The position numbers and the translations under genes are program-made. 64,000 nt of DNA from Lactobacillus johnsonii (GTDB lineage Bacteria; Bacillota; Bacilli; Lactobacillales; Lactobacillaceae): assembly GCF_013487865.1 (NCBI RefSeq), contig NZ_CP047409.1, positions 1 through 64,000 on the forward strand, given 5' to 3'. The stretch's first letter is position 1. Each line of letters opens with the position of its first letter. Under the pieces are notes generated by a model. It was not told the DNA's origin. It saw nothing but the letters and a program-made list of their open reading frames with translations, and searched no databases. Positions 1 through 10,691 of the stretch are shown piece after piece.

Positions 1-1365
1 TTGTTTGATCTAGATAAATTTTGGCAATTTTTTAATGCTGAGATGAAAAAAAGCTACAGCACGGTTGCCTATAATGCTTGGTTTAAAAATACTAAACCAA
101 TTTCCTTTAATAAAAAGACAAAAGAAATGATAATCGCTGTTGAATCACCCGTTGCAAAGGGATACTGGGAAAAGAACTTAGCTTCTCAACTCATTCAAGA
201 AGCATATGCTTATGCCGACATGGAAATTCAACCTAAATTTGAAGTTGCAGGTAAAGAAGGTCCTGAACGTTTAGTTACACCACAACCACGAATTAAAACT
301 AATCAAGAAATATTAGAAAATCGCAGAGATGAATTTGCTCAAGACCTTCAACTAAATAGCAAGTATACTTTCGATACCTTTGTTCAAGGTGAGGGAAACA
401 AGCTGGCAGCGGGTGCAGCCTTAGCAGTCGCTGATAATCCGGGAAGTTTTTACAATCCTTTGTTTATTTTTGGTGGGGTCGGTTTAGGTAAAACCCACTT
501 AATGCAAGCCATTGGACACCAGATGTTGGCTGAAAAACCACATGCAAAAGTGGTTTATATTCAGAGTGAAACTTTCGTAAATGATTTTATTAACTCAATA
601 AAAAACAAAACTCAGGCTGAATTTCGTAATAAGTATCGGAACTGTGATCTCCTATTAGTAGACGATATTCAATTCTTTTCTAAAAAAGAGGGAATCCAGG
701 AGGAATTCTTCCATACTTTTGAAACCCTTTATAATGATCAAAAACAGATTGTTATGACTAGTGATCGTCTACCAACCGAAATTCCTGAATTATCAGAACG
801 TTTAGTTTCACGCTTTGCTTGGGGACTACAAGTTGAAATTACGCCTCCAGATTTAGAGACTAGAATTGCGATTTTGCGAAAAAAGGCTGAAACCGATGGC
901 CTAGCAATTGACGACAGTACCCTTGACTATATTGCTTCACAAGTTGATACCAATATTCGTGAACTCGAAGGAGCTTTAGTTAAAGTTCAAGCCCATGCAA
1001 CAATTGAGCGCGAAGATATTAATGTTGACTTAGCCAAAGAGGCTCTAGCTGACTTAAAGTTGGTACAAAAAAATAGGGGGCTTCAAATTTCTAAGATTCA
1101 AGAAGTTGTGGCCAACTATTTCCAAACCTCAACTACTGAACTAAAGGGTAAGAAGCGTGTAAAACAAATTGTTGTTCCTCGACAAATTGCAATGTATTTG
1201 TCTCGTGAGTTAACAGATTCTAGTTTGCCTAAAATTGGACAGGAATTTGGCGGTAAGGATCACACAACTGTAATGCATGCTTGCGATAAAATTTCGCGTG
1301 CCTTAAAAACTGATGCTGAAATTAAAGCAGCTGTGTATGATTTAAAGGCTATGCTTGAACACTAA
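1..1365 (+). CDS. dnaA: Chromosomal replication initiator DnaA
   Basis: DnaA binds DnaA boxes at oriC, melts the origin and helps load the replicative helicase. The 454-residue product has the usual four-domain length. The AAA+ core shows Walker A GGVGLGKTH near residue 158 and Walker B LLLVDDIQ near 218. The C-terminal DnaA-box-binding signature is GGKDHTTVMHACDKI. The start codon is TTG at base 1, so the ribosome binding site and promoter lie outside the window. It is followed by a DnaA-box-containing gap and dnaN, the usual Firmicutes order. Confidence 0.98.
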   Translation: MFDLDKFWQFFNAEMKKSYSTVAYNAWFKNTKPISFNKKTKEMIIAVESPVAKGYWEKNLASQLIQEAYAYADMEIQPKFEVAGKEGPERLVTPQPRIKTNQEILENRRDEFAQDLQLNSKYTFDTFVQGEGNKLAAGAALAVADNPGSFYNPLFIFGGVGLGKTHLMQAIGHQMLAEKPHAKVVYIQSETFVNDFINSIKNKTQAEFRNKYRNCDLLLVDDIQFFSKKEGIQEEFFHTFETLYNDQKQIVMTSDRLPTEIPELSERLVSRFAWGLQVEITPPDLETRIAILRKKAETDGLAIDDSTLDYIASQVDTNIRELEGALVKVQAHATIEREDINVDLAKEALADLKLVQKNRGLQISKIQEVVANYFQTSTTELKGKKRVKQIVVPRQIAMYLSRELTDSSLPKIGQEFGGKDHTTVMHACDKISRALKTDAEIKAAVYDLKAMLEH

Positions 1366-1545
1366 AAGTTAATAACATGTGGATAACTTTTAACTTTGTC
1401 CACATTTATTAAACATGCAAAAGTGTGTTTTATTCAGGTGTTTGGCTACTTTCCCACAGATTCCACTGGCCCTACTACTACTTCTAAGTATTTAAATATA
1501 TAATTAAATAAAACAACTTACATATAATTTCACAGGAGGTAAACG
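1366..1545. other. dnaA-dnaN intergenic DnaA-box region (part of oriC)
   Basis: This spacer holds a perfect DnaA box TGTGGATAA (1378-1386, reverse of TTATCCACA), a one-mismatch box TTGTCCACA (1396-1404) and a weaker TTTCCCACA (1450-1458). They are followed by a very AT-rich stretch at about 1487-1520 that could be an unwinding element. The dnaN ribosome binding site AGGAGGT lies just before 1546. Origin function is inferred from the gene context; the part upstream of dnaA is not visible. Confidence 0.75.
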
Positions 1546-2676
1546 ATGCAGTTTACAATTAATCGTAATTTATTCCTCGAAAACCTAAATAATGCTATGC
1601 GTGCAATTTCTTCACGTGCTACTATTCCAATATTAAGTGGTATAAAACTTACCCTTACAGATGAAATGCTTACTTTAACCGGTAGTGATACTGACATTTC
1701 TATTGAAATTCAAATCCCAGTAAACGATGATTTAATTGTTCAATCTACGGGATCGATCGTTCTACCAGCACGATTTTTCAGTGAAATTGTAAAAAAATTA
1801 CCAGGTAAAGATTTTTCATTTGAAGTAAAAGAAAGTTTTCAAACAAAAATTGTTTCTGAAAATACCGAATTCATGATTAATGGTTTAGATGCAAACAATT
1901 ATCCACACTTACCAGAAATTTCTACTGATGCATCATTCAAAATTTCTGGTAAAACATTTAGAGAAATTATTAACGAAACTGTTTTTGCAGTCGCTACTCA
2001 AGAAAGTCGTCCAACTTTAACTGGTGTTAACTTTATCTTCAACAATTCATCAATTAAAGCAGTTGCTACCGACAGTCACCGACTATCTCAACGTCAAATT
2101 TCTCTAGAAAATGGTCCTCAAACAAGTACTGACTTAATTATTCCTGGAAAGAGCTTAGTAGAATTATCCCGAATTATCGGAGAAAGTGATCCCGAAATCA
2201 CAGTAAATCCTGGTGAAAATCAAGTTTTATTTGAAGTTGGAAACATTGCGTTCTATTCACGTTTACTTGATGGACAATATCCAGACACTGATCGGTTAAT
2301 TCCAACTGAATCTACAACATCAGTTGAATTTGAATTACCAGTTTTAGCTCGTTCTCTCGAACGTGCCAGTCTTCTTACTCACGAAAGCCGTAATAATGTG
2401 GTTAAGATGACTCTTGATGTTCAAAATCAATTGGTTAAACTCCAAGGTGATTCACCGGAGATAGGAAATGTGGAAGAAGAAATTGGCTTTAAGAATCTTG
2501 AAGGAGAGGGATTAACTATTTCCTTCAATCCTGATTATCTAAGAGAAGCTTTACGTGCCTCTATTACTGATTCCATTATTATGAACTTTACCCAGCCGCT
2601 AAGACCATTTACAGTGATACCGGCAAAACAAGATGTTAATTTCACTCAATTAATCACGCCAGTTAGAACATTTTAA
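1546..2676 (+). CDS. dnaN: DNA polymerase III beta sliding clamp
   Basis: This is the processivity clamp of the replicative polymerase. The 376-residue product has the family's usual length and three-domain clamp layout, opening with MQFTINRNLFLENLNNAMRA and ending in the conserved PAKQDVNFTQLITPVRTF-type tail. A strong SD (aggaggt) precedes the ATG. An insertion sequence begins only 5 bp after its stop codon, so its native 3' region and terminator have been displaced. Confidence 0.98.
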   Translation: MQFTINRNLFLENLNNAMRAISSRATIPILSGIKLTLTDEMLTLTGSDTDISIEIQIPVNDDLIVQSTGSIVLPARFFSEIVKKLPGKDFSFEVKESFQTKIVSENTEFMINGLDANNYPHLPEISTDASFKISGKTFREIINETVFAVATQESRPTLTGVNFIFNNSSIKAVATDSHRLSQRQISLENGPQTSTDLIIPGKSLVELSRIIGESDPEITVNPGENQVLFEVGNIAFYSRLLDGQYPDTDRLIPTESTTSVEFELPVLARSLERASLLTHESRNNVVKMTLDVQNQLVKLQGDSPEIGNVEEEIGFKNLEGEGLTISFNPDYLREALRASITDSIIMNFTQPLRPFTVIPAKQDVNFTQLITPVRTF

Positions 2677-2681
2677 TTTAT

Positions 2682-4515
2682 GTGTCTGGGAAAAAACTAA
2701 TTCTCAGACATGAAAAAAGAACGATGATTTCCATTTTGGATTTCATCGTTCTTTTTATGTACTTTAAGTGCCTTCCTTGCTATTATTGAATCACCACAAA
2801 ACAAAATGAAAGAAGGCAATCTCAATGTATCAAAATTATATCACAGGTCAAACTGCTTTAACACTTAATTTAGACTTCTCTATTCCTAACAATCATTTAG
2901 CTACTGTTATCAGCTGGTTTGTCGATTCAATTCCAGAAGATGTTTTATTGGGAGATACTGCCGAAACTGGACGTCCAGCCTATCATCCGGCCATGATGCT
3001 TAAAATTCTGCTTTTTGCTTATTCCAGAAGAGTATTTTCAGGCCGAAAGATCGAATTAATGTTGGAAGAAAACCTGCCCATGATGGTATTGGCAGAACAT
3101 CAAAAGATTTCTTACCATACCATCAATAACTTTAGATCTAGCAAGCATGCCAATCAGCTCATTAAGAAAAGCTTTTTGTACTTTACCAACTTATTAGAAC
3201 AAGAGGGTTTAATCAATGAAGGGACTATCTTTATTGATGGCACCAAGATTGAAGCGGATGCCAATCGCTATACTTTTGTTTGGCGTAAAGCTGTTGAAAA
3301 GTTTCATGAAAAGCTAAAAGATCAAGCAGTCAAGCTTTATGATGAATTGGTTGCCCAAGAAGTGGTTAAAGCAATGGAAAAAGAAAAAGTTCAAACTAGT
3401 CAAGGCTTAGCAGAACTAGCCCAAGAAACCGAAGCTGAAATTGAAAAACTGACTAAAGAAATTGAGCAAGAACCAAAAGCTATCCCAGGTGGCTCGCCTA
3501 GAAAAGCGAGAAGACGTGGACTTAAAAAGTATCTTCATCGCTTGAAAAAAGACTATCTGCCCCGAATGAAAAAATACGAGGAAGCCGAGAAGATTTTTGC
3601 TGGACGCAACAGCTACTCCAAGACAGACCATGATGCGACTTTCATGCATATGAAGGAAGACCACATGAAAAACGGCCAGCTTAAGCCAGGCTACAATATT
3701 CAAGCGGCTACGACGGATCAGTACGTGGTTGATTTTGCCTTATATCCTAATCCAACTGATTTCAAGACGCTGGAGCCTTTTTTGAAACAGATGACGGTCC
3801 TAGATAAGTTTGACAAGATTGTCGCCGACGCTGGCTATGGGAGTGAATATAATTACACACAGCTGGAAGAAAAGTATTCAGACAAAGAGTATTTCATTCC
3901 TTACACCATGTATGAAAAGGAACAAACCAGAAAGTACAAAAATGATCCAAGCCGGCTGTCTAACTGGTTCTACAATGAAAAAGATGATTATTATTTAGAT
4001 CAAAACGGCGTTAGATTCAATTTCAAATATTATAGCCAGCGCAAGGACCACTCTACTGGTCAGGTTCGTGATTTTAAGATATATGAAGCAGATGAATTCC
4101 AAATCACACCAGAATTGGAACGCTTAGCTAAAACAAAAAGCGGCCGTCAAAGGCAAGTACGTTATAATCCTAACTGGCAGTATTTAAAAGAAAAGACAAA
4201 AGAAGTTCTTCAAAGTCCTGAAGGCAAGCACATCTACAGCATGAGAAAGTATGATGTCGAGCCAGTTTTTGGACATTTGAAGAACGTCTTTGGCATGCGC
4301 CGAACTCATCTAAGAGGTAAAAAGAAGGTTGAAACTGATGTAGGAATAGCCTTGATGATGATGAACTTAAGCAAGTATTGGCACAGAAGATGGTCCAAAG
4401 ACCGATCTGCTTTATGTGCAAATAAAAATAGAAAAAAAAAGACGGTCAAGCTACTCAAATTAAGAGTTGGCTTGATCGTCTTTTTGTACCTGAGAATTAG
4501 TTTTTTCCCAGACAC
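2682..4515 (+). mobile_element. IS1182-family insertion sequence, complete with perfect 26-bp ends
   Basis: The ends at 2682-2707 and 4490-4515 are perfect 26-bp inverted repeats starting GTGTCTGGGAAAAAAC. The element is 1834 bp and carries one transposase gene. I see no clear target duplication in the flanks. Each end carries a hairpin (2717-2752 and about 4434-4486), which probably insulates the element from outside transcription. It sits between dnaN and yaaA; yaaA has its own promoter downstream, so recF-gyrBA expression should survive. Confidence 0.9.
2717..2752. terminator. Hairpin terminator inside left end of the IS1182 element
   Basis: The arms AGAACGATGA and TCATCGTTCT enclose a short AT-rich loop, with runs of A before and T after, so it could work in both directions. 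It would stop dnaN read-through into the transposase. Confidence 0.7.
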
Positions 4516-4540
4516 TTCTTGCATTGTATTTAAAAGCTAA
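2825..4540 (+). CDS. IS1182-family transposase
   Basis: This DDE-type transposase moves the element. The 571-residue frame has the IS1182/DUF772-type N-terminus (residues 50-110, RPAYHPAMMLKILLFAYSRR) and the catalytic-region text FIDGTKIEADANRYTFVW. It also has a basic charged helical linker (about 150-250) and the C-terminal YDVEPVFGHLKNVFGMRR. The frame runs past an A9 tract (4432-4440), through a hairpin and the right inverted repeat, and stops 25 bases outside the element. The last 40 or so residues therefore look non-native, perhaps because of an indel in the A tract. No SD is obvious directly before the ATG. Confidence 0.88.
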   Translation: MYQNYITGQTALTLNLDFSIPNNHLATVISWFVDSIPEDVLLGDTAETGRPAYHPAMMLKILLFAYSRRVFSGRKIELMLEENLPMMVLAEHQKISYHTINNFRSSKHANQLIKKSFLYFTNLLEQEGLINEGTIFIDGTKIEADANRYTFVWRKAVEKFHEKLKDQAVKLYDELVAQEVVKAMEKEKVQTSQGLAELAQETEAEIEKLTKEIEQEPKAIPGGSPRKARRRGLKKYLHRLKKDYLPRMKKYEEAEKIFAGRNSYSKTDHDATFMHMKEDHMKNGQLKPGYNIQAATTDQYVVDFALYPNPTDFKTLEPFLKQMTVLDKFDKIVADAGYGSEYNYTQLEEKYSDKEYFIPYTMYEKEQTRKYKNDPSRLSNWFYNEKDDYYLDQNGVRFNFKYYSQRKDHSTGQVRDFKIYEADEFQITPELERLAKTKSGRQRQVRYNPNWQYLKEKTKEVLQSPEGKHIYSMRKYDVEPVFGHLKNVFGMRRTHLRGKKKVETDVGIALMMMNLSKYWHRRWSKDRSALCANKNRKKKTVKLLKLRVGLIVFLYLRISFFPDTSCIVFKS

Positions 4541-4634
4541 ATTTAGGCTGATTAAGCGAATTTTTATCTAGTTAAGTATAGTCATATTAAATTGGAATAA
4601 AGCGGCTTAAAAAAGGCTACAATACGTCATAAAA

Positions 4635-4663
4635 TTGAATTTCACATAAAAAAACGGTATAAT
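4635..4663 (+). promoter_or_regulatory. Promoter of yaaA-recF-gyrBA
   Basis: A -35 TTGAAT (4635-4640) and a consensus -10 TATAAT (4658-4663) are separated by exactly 17 bp. This promoter lies downstream of the IS1182 insertion and would keep the essential downstream operon transcribed. It implies a short leader of about 25 bases before yaaA. Confidence 0.75.
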
Positions 4664-4696
4664 GACTAGGTATGACAAGGTAAATGGGGTGATATT

Positions 4697-4909
4697 ATCA
4701 AAAAATTCACAATTAAGGGAGAATATATTACGCTGGCTCAGTTTTTAAAAGAAAAGAGTGTGATATCTTCTGGTGGTCAAGCTAAATGGTATCTAAAAGA
4801 AAATCCTGTTAAGTTGAACGGTGAAGTAGAAGATCGCCGTGGAAAGAAAATACATCCTGGAGATGTACTGAACTTGGCTGGAGAAGAGTATGAATTTTTT
4901 TCAGAGTAG
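4697..4909 (+). CDS. yaaA: S4-domain RNA-binding protein YaaA, with a non-canonical start
   Basis: This small S4-like RNA-binding protein conventionally lies between dnaN and recF. About 70 residues read KKFTIKGEYITLAQFLKEKS, then SSGGQAKWYLKENPVKLNG and GKKIHPGD, the S4 core. The frame is open upstream only to 4676 and contains no ATG, GTG or TTG. A good SD (GGGGTGAT, 4686-4693) places initiation at ATC 4697 or ATT 4694. The in-frame stop at 4907 is 3 bases before the recF ATG. Identity is firm; the start codon is inference. Confidence 0.85.
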   Translation: MKKFTIKGEYITLAQFLKEKSVISSGGQAKWYLKENPVKLNGEVEDRRGKKIHPGDVLNLAGEEYEFFSE

Positions 4910-4912
4910 CCG

Positions 4913-6037
4913 ATGTATCTTGCAAACTTTGAATTAAAAGATTTTAGAAATTTTGAAGAACTAAAGATAAATTTTGACCCTCATGTAAATATTTTTATTG
5001 GTCCAAACGCCCAAGGAAAAACTAATTTACTTGAGGCGATTTATTTTTTGGCCCTAACTCGATCTCATCGAACAAATAGCGATAAAGAATTAATTCGTTT
5101 TGGAAGTAAATTTGCGGGCTTACAAGGAAAAGTTCATAAAAGTCAATTAAAAGTAGAGTTAAAATTGCGTTTAACGCCAAACGGAAAAAAAGCCTGGGTA
5201 AATAGACTAGAGCAAAAGAAGCTTTCCGCTTATGTAGGACAAATGAATGCAATTTTGTTTTCTCCCGAAGACCTAGCACTGGTTAAAGGAGCTCCATCAA
5301 TTAGAAGACGTTTTATGGATTTAGAGTTTGGGCAAATTAATTCAGAATATCTATATTTTCTAAGTCAGTATCGGCAGGTACTGCAACAAAGAAATAATTA
5401 CTTGAAGCAATTGAGCATAAAAAAGGCAAATGATCTAGTTTTTTTAGATGTGTTGTCAGATCAGCTGGCAGGAATTGCAGCAGAGATAATTTCGAGAAGA
5501 ATTAAATACATCCAAAAGCTTAATTCATATGCTCAAATTGCGCATAGTGAGATTAGTGGTCAAGCTGAAAAATTGCAGATTTTTTATCGGCCATCAGTTA
5601 AGGAAATTACCCCAGATGATGATGTAGAGACCATTTATCAAAAAGTTATTACTAGTTATAAAAAAAATCGTCCTAATGAAATTCGAAAGGGAACTACGTT
5701 AAGTGGCCCCCATCGAGATGACTTGGATTTTTTAATTAACGATAAAAATGCCCATGATTTTGCATCTCAGGGACAGCAACGGACGATTTCTTTAAGTGTA
5801 AAGTTGGCTGAAATTCAATTAGTACATGAATTGACACAAGAGTATCCAATTTTACTTTTAGATGATGTAATGAGCGAATTAGATCATCGAAGACAGAGCA
5901 GTTTACTGAATTATATTCATGGAAAAACGCAAACTTTTATCACAACAACAGATTTAGAAGGTATTTCTTGGGAAATCGTGAAAGAACCTAAGGTCTATCA
6001 CATTTCTGCTGGAACGATCAGTACAAAGGAGAGTTAA
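4913..6037 (+). CDS. recF: DNA replication and repair protein RecF
   Basis: RecF is an SMC-like ATPase that helps load RecA at gaps. The 374-residue protein shows Walker [11 protein letters not shown] near residue 29, the signature [11 protein letters not shown] near 262 and Walker [13 protein letters not shown] near 318. It starts 3 bases after yaaA and its TAA directly abuts the gyrB ATG, so it belongs to a tight yaaA-recF-gyrB-gyrA operon. Confidence 0.97.
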   Translation: MYLANFELKDFRNFEELKINFDPHVNIFIGPNAQGKTNLLEAIYFLALTRSHRTNSDKELIRFGSKFAGLQGKVHKSQLKVELKLRLTPNGKKAWVNRLEQKKLSAYVGQMNAILFSPEDLALVKGAPSIRRRFMDLEFGQINSEYLYFLSQYRQVLQQRNNYLKQLSIKKANDLVFLDVLSDQLAGIAAEIISRRIKYIQKLNSYAQIAHSEISGQAEKLQIFYRPSVKEITPDDDVETIYQKVITSYKKNRPNEIRKGTTLSGPHRDDLDFLINDKNAHDFASQGQQRTISLSVKLAEIQLVHELTQEYPILLLDDVMSELDHRRQSSLLNYIHGKTQTFITTTDLEGISWEIVKEPKVYHISAGTISTKES

Positions 6038-8005
6038 ATGGCAGAAGATAAGAGCAAGGCAGCATTAAATAAAGCTAAAGATTTTGAAAAGCGTGCTGAT
6101 ACTTATAACGCAAGTCAAATTCAAGTTCTAGGTGGACTTGAAGCAGTTAGAAAACGCCCAGGTATGTACATTGGCTCAACCAGTAGCCAAGGCTTACACC
6201 ACCTTGTTTGGGAAATTATTGACAATAGTATTGACGAACGATTAGCAGGTTTTGCAACTAAGATTGAAGTCACTGTTAATGAAGATGGCAGTGTTACAGT
6301 CCAAGATGATGGACGTGGTATTCCGGTTGATATTCAAGCTAAAACAGGTCGTCCAGCCCTAGAAACTGTATTTACTGTTTTGCATGCTGGTGGTAAATTC
6401 GGCGGTGGCGGATATAAAGTATCTGGTGGTCTTCACGGTGTTGGTGCTTCTGTAGTAAACGCCCTCTCAACTAAACTTGATGTTACTGTTATGAGGGATG
6501 GAAAGAAATATGCAATTTCTTTTGATCATGGCCGTGTAGTAGACGAAATGAAACAAGTAGGAACTGTACCTCTTGAAGAACATGGAACGACCGTTCGTTT
6601 CTATCCTGATCCAGATATTTTTACAGAAACTACAACTTTCGACGATAAAATTTTAAAGAATAGAATTCGTGAACTTGCTTTCTTAAACAAGGGCTTAAAA
6701 TTAACCTTTACCGATAAGCGTAAAGAAAGTGCTGAGACCGATGTTTACCATTTTGAAGGCGGGATCAAAGAATACGTTGCCTTTTTAAACAAAGGTCAAG
6801 AAGTATTATTTGATGAACCCATCTATGTTGAAGGTAATTATGAAGGTATTGATGTTGAAGTTGCGTTGCAATACACCGATGGCTATAAAACAACTTTAAT
6901 GACCTTCGCAAACAATATTCACACTTATGAAGGTGGGATGCACGAAGCAGGCTTTAAGACCGCTTTAACTCGTGTAGTTAACGATTATGCTCATAAGGCT
7001 AAAATCTTAAAAGATAAAGATGACAACTTATCTGGTGAGGATATTCGTGAAGGAATTACGGCAGTTGTATCGGTTAAGCACCCTAATCCTCAGTTTGAAG
7101 GTCAGACTAAGACTAAGCTTGGAAACTCAGATGCCAGAACTGCAGTGGACCGAGCATTTTCAGAAACGTTTAGTCGTTTCTTAATGGAAAACCCTTCTGT
7201 TGGTCGTAAGATTGTTGAAAAAGGACAACTTGCTGAAAGAGCTAGAACTGCTGCTAAGCGTGCACGTGAAGTTACCCGTAAGAAATCAGGACTTGAAATT
7301 GCTAACTTGCCAGGAAAACTAGCTGACAATACCAGTAATGATCCAAGTATTTCAGAGTTATTTATCGTTGAGGGTAACTCTGCCGGTGGATCTGCAAAGC
7401 AAGGACGTTCTCGTTTAACGCAAGCAATTTTGCCAATTAGAGGTAAGATTCTGAACGTTGAAAAAGCTTCAATGGATAGAATACTTGCTAACCAAGAAAT
7501 TAGATCCCTCTTTACCGCTTTAGGTACAGGATTTGGTGCTGATTTTGATGTTTCAAAGGCAAGATACCATAAGTTGATCATTATGACAGATGCCGATGTC
7601 GATGGTGCTCACATTAGAACTCTGCTTTTGACTCTCTTTTACAACTACATGCGTCCAATGATCGAAAAAGGGTATGTTTATATCGCTCGTCCGCCTCTAT
7701 ATCAAGTTCGCCAAGGTAAGGTAGAGAAATATCTCGATACCGACGAAGAATTGCATGATTACTTAGGTACCTTGCAACCAAGTCCTAAACCAATTGTTCA
7801 ACGTTATAAGGGACTAGGAGAAATGGATCCAGAGCAATTATGGGAAACTACGATGAATCCAGAAAATCGTCGTTTAGATCGAGTAAGTCCTGAATATGCT
7901 GAAGATGCTGACAAGATATTTGACCTCTTGATGGGTAATGAAGTAGGTCCAAGACGAGAATTTATTGAAAAGAACGCTAAATACGTTGAGAATTTAGATG
8001 CTTAG
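6038..8005 (+). CDS. gyrB: DNA gyrase subunit B
   Basis: This is the ATPase subunit of gyrase, which introduces negative supercoils with GyrA. The 655-residue length is normal for the short Firmicutes form. The GHKL ATP site contains EIIDNSIDE and DDGRGIPVD, with [14 protein letters not shown] as the lid. The TOPRIM domain carries [13 protein letters not shown] and [13 protein letters not shown]. The C-terminus has [19 protein letters not shown]. The ATG follows the recF stop without a gap. Confidence 0.98.
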   Translation: MAEDKSKAALNKAKDFEKRADTYNASQIQVLGGLEAVRKRPGMYIGSTSSQGLHHLVWEIIDNSIDERLAGFATKIEVTVNEDGSVTVQDDGRGIPVDIQAKTGRPALETVFTVLHAGGKFGGGGYKVSGGLHGVGASVVNALSTKLDVTVMRDGKKYAISFDHGRVVDEMKQVGTVPLEEHGTTVRFYPDPDIFTETTTFDDKILKNRIRELAFLNKGLKLTFTDKRKESAETDVYHFEGGIKEYVAFLNKGQEVLFDEPIYVEGNYEGIDVEVALQYTDGYKTTLMTFANNIHTYEGGMHEAGFKTALTRVVNDYAHKAKILKDKDDNLSGEDIREGITAVVSVKHPNPQFEGQTKTKLGNSDARTAVDRAFSETFSRFLMENPSVGRKIVEKGQLAERARTAAKRAREVTRKKSGLEIANLPGKLADNTSNDPSISELFIVEGNSAGGSAKQGRSRLTQAILPIRGKILNVEKASMDRILANQEIRSLFTALGTGFGADFDVSKARYHKLIIMTDADVDGAHIRTLLLTLFYNYMRPMIEKGYVYIARPPLYQVRQGKVEKYLDTDEELHDYLGTLQPSPKPIVQRYKGLGEMDPEQLWETTMNPENRRLDRVSPEYAEDADKIFDLLMGNEVGPRREFIEKNAKYVENLDA

Positions 8006-8015
8006 GAGGCTTTAG

Positions 8016-10505
8016 ATGGCTAACGAAAATCAACCTCAAGATCATAGAATACGTAATGTTGATTTAACCTATACCATGCGTACATCCTTCTTAGACTACG
8101 CTATGTCAGTTATTGTGGCTCGTGCCTTACCTGATGTTCGAGATGGTTTAAAGCCTGTACAACGTCGTATTCTTTACGGAATGCATGAATTAGGAGTTAC
8201 ACCAGATAAGCAATATAAGAAGAGTGCCAGAATTGTTGGGGAAGTTATGGGTAAGTTTCACCCGCATGGTGACTCTTCAATCTATCTAGCTATGGCCCAC
8301 ATGGCTCAGGACTTTTCATATCGTTACATGCTAGTTGATGGACACGGAAATTTTGGTTCTGTCGATGGGGATGAGCCAGCCGCAATGCGTTATACTGAGG
8401 CAAAAATGAGTAAGATTGCGGTTGAAATGCTTCGTGATATCAATAAAGAAACTATTGATTGGCAACGTAACTATGATGATACAGAAAATGAACCAGTAGT
8501 ATTACCAGCAAGAATTCCTAACTTACTTGTCAATGGTGCCAGTGGTATTGCAGTTGGTATGACAACAAATATTCCACCACATAATTTGGCAGAGGTAATT
8601 CGCGGCATTCACATGTTGATGGATAATCCCGATGTTACTACTAAAGATTTAATGAAGGTGATTCCTGGTCCTGATTTCCCAACTGGTGGAATTGTGATGG
8701 GACGCGGAGGTATTTACCGCGCCTATGAAACAGGAAAAGGAAATATCGTTGTTCGGGCAAAGACTGAAATTGAAACTGAAAAAAATGGTCGCGAGCGAAT
8801 TGTAGTTACGGAACTTCCTTACTTAGTAAATAAGGCTGAATTAGTTAAAAAGATAGCTGATTTAGCCCGTGAAAAGACAATTGATGGTATTACTGGTGTA
8901 CGAGACGAATCAGACCAGACTGGTATGAGAATTACCATTGATATTCGCCGTGATGCAAGTGCTAGTGTGGTTTTGAATAATTTATTTAAAGAAACCCAAA
9001 TGCAAGCAAACTTCGGAATGAATATGGTAGCCATTGTTAATGGTGCACCGCATTTCCTAACTTTGAAGCAAATGCTTGAGTACTACCTTCACCACCAAGA
9101 AGATGTTATTACTCGTAGAACTAAGTTTGAGTTAAAGAAGGCTGAAGCTAGAGCACATATTTTAGCTGGATTAAGAATTGCCCTTGATCATATCGATGAG
9201 ATCATTAAGATTATTCGCGGTTCACAAAATAGCGATATTGCTAAGGCACAATTAATTCAAAACTTTGGCTTAGACGATCGTCAATCTCAAGCTATTTTAG
9301 ATATGAGATTGGTTCGTTTAACAGGCTTAGAGCGCGATAAAATTGAAACTGAATATCAAGATTTGCAAGCAAAAATAGCAGATTACAAAGATATCTTAGC
9401 TAAACCAGAACGAATTGATGAGATTATTTACAACGAGTTACTTGATATTCAAAAGCGTTTTGGTGATGATCGTCGTACTAAGATTGCCGAAGGTGAAGCT
9501 GTTTCAATTGAAGATGAAGATTTAATTGAACAAAAAGATGTTCTTTTAACTCTAACTCACAATGGCTACATTAAGCGTATGCCAGCGGATGAATTTAAGG
9601 TACAAAACCGTGGTGGACGTGGAATAAAGGGAATGGGAGTTCAAGATGATGATTTCATCAACCATTTAATCTTCTCAAGTACCCATGACTTTTTACTATT
9701 CTTCACTAACTTAGGTAAGGTTTACTCAAAGAAAGCCTATGAAATTCCAGAATTTGGAAGAAATGCTAAGGGCTTGCCAATAGTTAATCTCTTGGAACTT
9801 GATAAAGGTGAAAAAATTCAAGCTGTAATCAATGTACCTGAAGGAGCAGACGATAATTATCTCTTCTTTGTTACTAAGATGGGAACAGTTAAAAGAACAA
9901 AAGTCAGCGAATTCCAGAATATTCGTCGAAGTGGGTTAATTGCCTTAACTTTGCGAGACGGGGATGAACTGAATAATGTTTTAACTACCGATGGAAAACA
10001 AAATATTCTTATCGGTACCCATTTAGGTTATGCAGTTACCTTTAATGAAAAAGATGTTCGTTCGATGGGAAGAACAGCAGCTGGTGTCCGTGGAATCAAT
10101 TTAAGAGATAACGATTATGTCGTTGGATCTGATATTCTAGAACCTGATTCAGAAGTATTAGTAATTTCTGAAAAAGGATATGGAAAACGTACTGCAGCTT
10201 CTGAATACCCAGTTAAGGGACGCGGCGGTAAAGGAATTAAGACTGCAAACATTACTGAAAAGAACGGTCCTTTAGCCGGTGTAACAGTAGTTAATGGCGA
10301 TGAAGATATTATGCTAATTACCAGTGCGGGAGTCATGATTCGATTTGATGTGGACGATGTTTCTCAAACTGGAAGAGCTACATTGGGTGTACGTTTAATC
10401 AAGGTTGACGATGGTGCACAAGTAGCAAGTATTACTGCTGTTCCTAAAGCTAGGGATGAAGACGAAGAAACCACTACTGAAGAAGAACCAGTAGAAGAAA
10501 ATTAA
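8016..10505 (+). CDS. gyrA: DNA gyrase subunit A
   Basis: This is the DNA-cleaving subunit of gyrase. The 829-residue protein has the N-terminal [20 protein letters not shown], the catalytic tyrosine in [11 protein letters not shown] near residue 127, and the quinolone-region [12 protein letters not shown] with the usual serines. The C-terminal beta-pinwheel includes the gyrase box-like [12 protein letters not shown]. The acidic tail ends [16 protein letters not shown]. An SD (taggaggc) lies just before the ATG, 10 bases after gyrB. Confidence 0.98.
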   Translation: MANENQPQDHRIRNVDLTYTMRTSFLDYAMSVIVARALPDVRDGLKPVQRRILYGMHELGVTPDKQYKKSARIVGEVMGKFHPHGDSSIYLAMAHMAQDFSYRYMLVDGHGNFGSVDGDEPAAMRYTEAKMSKIAVEMLRDINKETIDWQRNYDDTENEPVVLPARIPNLLVNGASGIAVGMTTNIPPHNLAEVIRGIHMLMDNPDVTTKDLMKVIPGPDFPTGGIVMGRGGIYRAYETGKGNIVVRAKTEIETEKNGRERIVVTELPYLVNKAELVKKIADLAREKTIDGITGVRDESDQTGMRITIDIRRDASASVVLNNLFKETQMQANFGMNMVAIVNGAPHFLTLKQMLEYYLHHQEDVITRRTKFELKKAEARAHILAGLRIALDHIDEIIKIIRGSQNSDIAKAQLIQNFGLDDRQSQAILDMRLVRLTGLERDKIETEYQDLQAKIADYKDILAKPERIDEIIYNELLDIQKRFGDDRRTKIAEGEAVSIEDEDLIEQKDVLLTLTHNGYIKRMPADEFKVQNRGGRGIKGMGVQDDDFINHLIFSSTHDFLLFFTNLGKVYSKKAYEIPEFGRNAKGLPIVNLLELDKGEKIQAVINVPEGADDNYLFFVTKMGTVKRTKVSEFQNIRRSGLIALTLRDGDELNNVLTTDGKQNILIGTHLGYAVTFNEKDVRSMGRTAAGVRGINLRDNDYVVGSDILEPDSEVLVISEKGYGKRTAASEYPVKGRGGKGIKTANITEKNGPLAGVTVVNGDEDIMLITSAGVMIRFDVDDVSQTGRATLGVRLIKVDDGAQVASITAVPKARDEDEETTTEEEPVEEN

Positions 10506-10506
10506 T

Positions 10507-10595
10507 AAATAAAAAATTACCAAATTTTTTGCGTAATAATAATTGAGTAATAAAACTCAGGATCACGTGAAAAAATATTTGGTAATTTTTTATTT
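10507..10595. terminator. Large inverted-repeat terminator after gyrA
   Basis: Perfect 19-bp arms AAATAAAAAATTACCAAAT (10507-10525) and its complement (10577-10595) enclose a smaller GAGTAATAAAACTC hairpin. The right arm supplies a T-rich tail. It closes the yaaA-recF-gyrBA operon. Confidence 0.7.
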
Positions 10596-10617
10596 ATGTG
10601 ATAAAATCAAGCATTGT

Positions 10618-10662
10618 GAGTAATATTATTCATTACTCCTTGTTCTTGATTTTAACAAGAAC
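10618..10662 (+). promoter_or_regulatory. Structured leader upstream of rpsF
   Basis: Two consecutive perfect hairpins lie in the rpsF leader: GAGTAAT/ATTACTC (10618-10638) and GTTCTTG/CAAGAAC (10642-10662). Known S6:S18-binding leaders occupy this position in many bacteria, but I do not see the CCG bulge that marks that motif, so the function is open. Confidence 0.4.
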
Positions 10663-10691
10663 CATTTAGTCCAAGAGGAGGTGCAATTATT

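Noticed and set aside
7102-7581. A 159-codon open frame on the minus strand inside gyrB
   Set aside because: It is antisense to a conserved gyrB region, and no SD or family likeness is seen.
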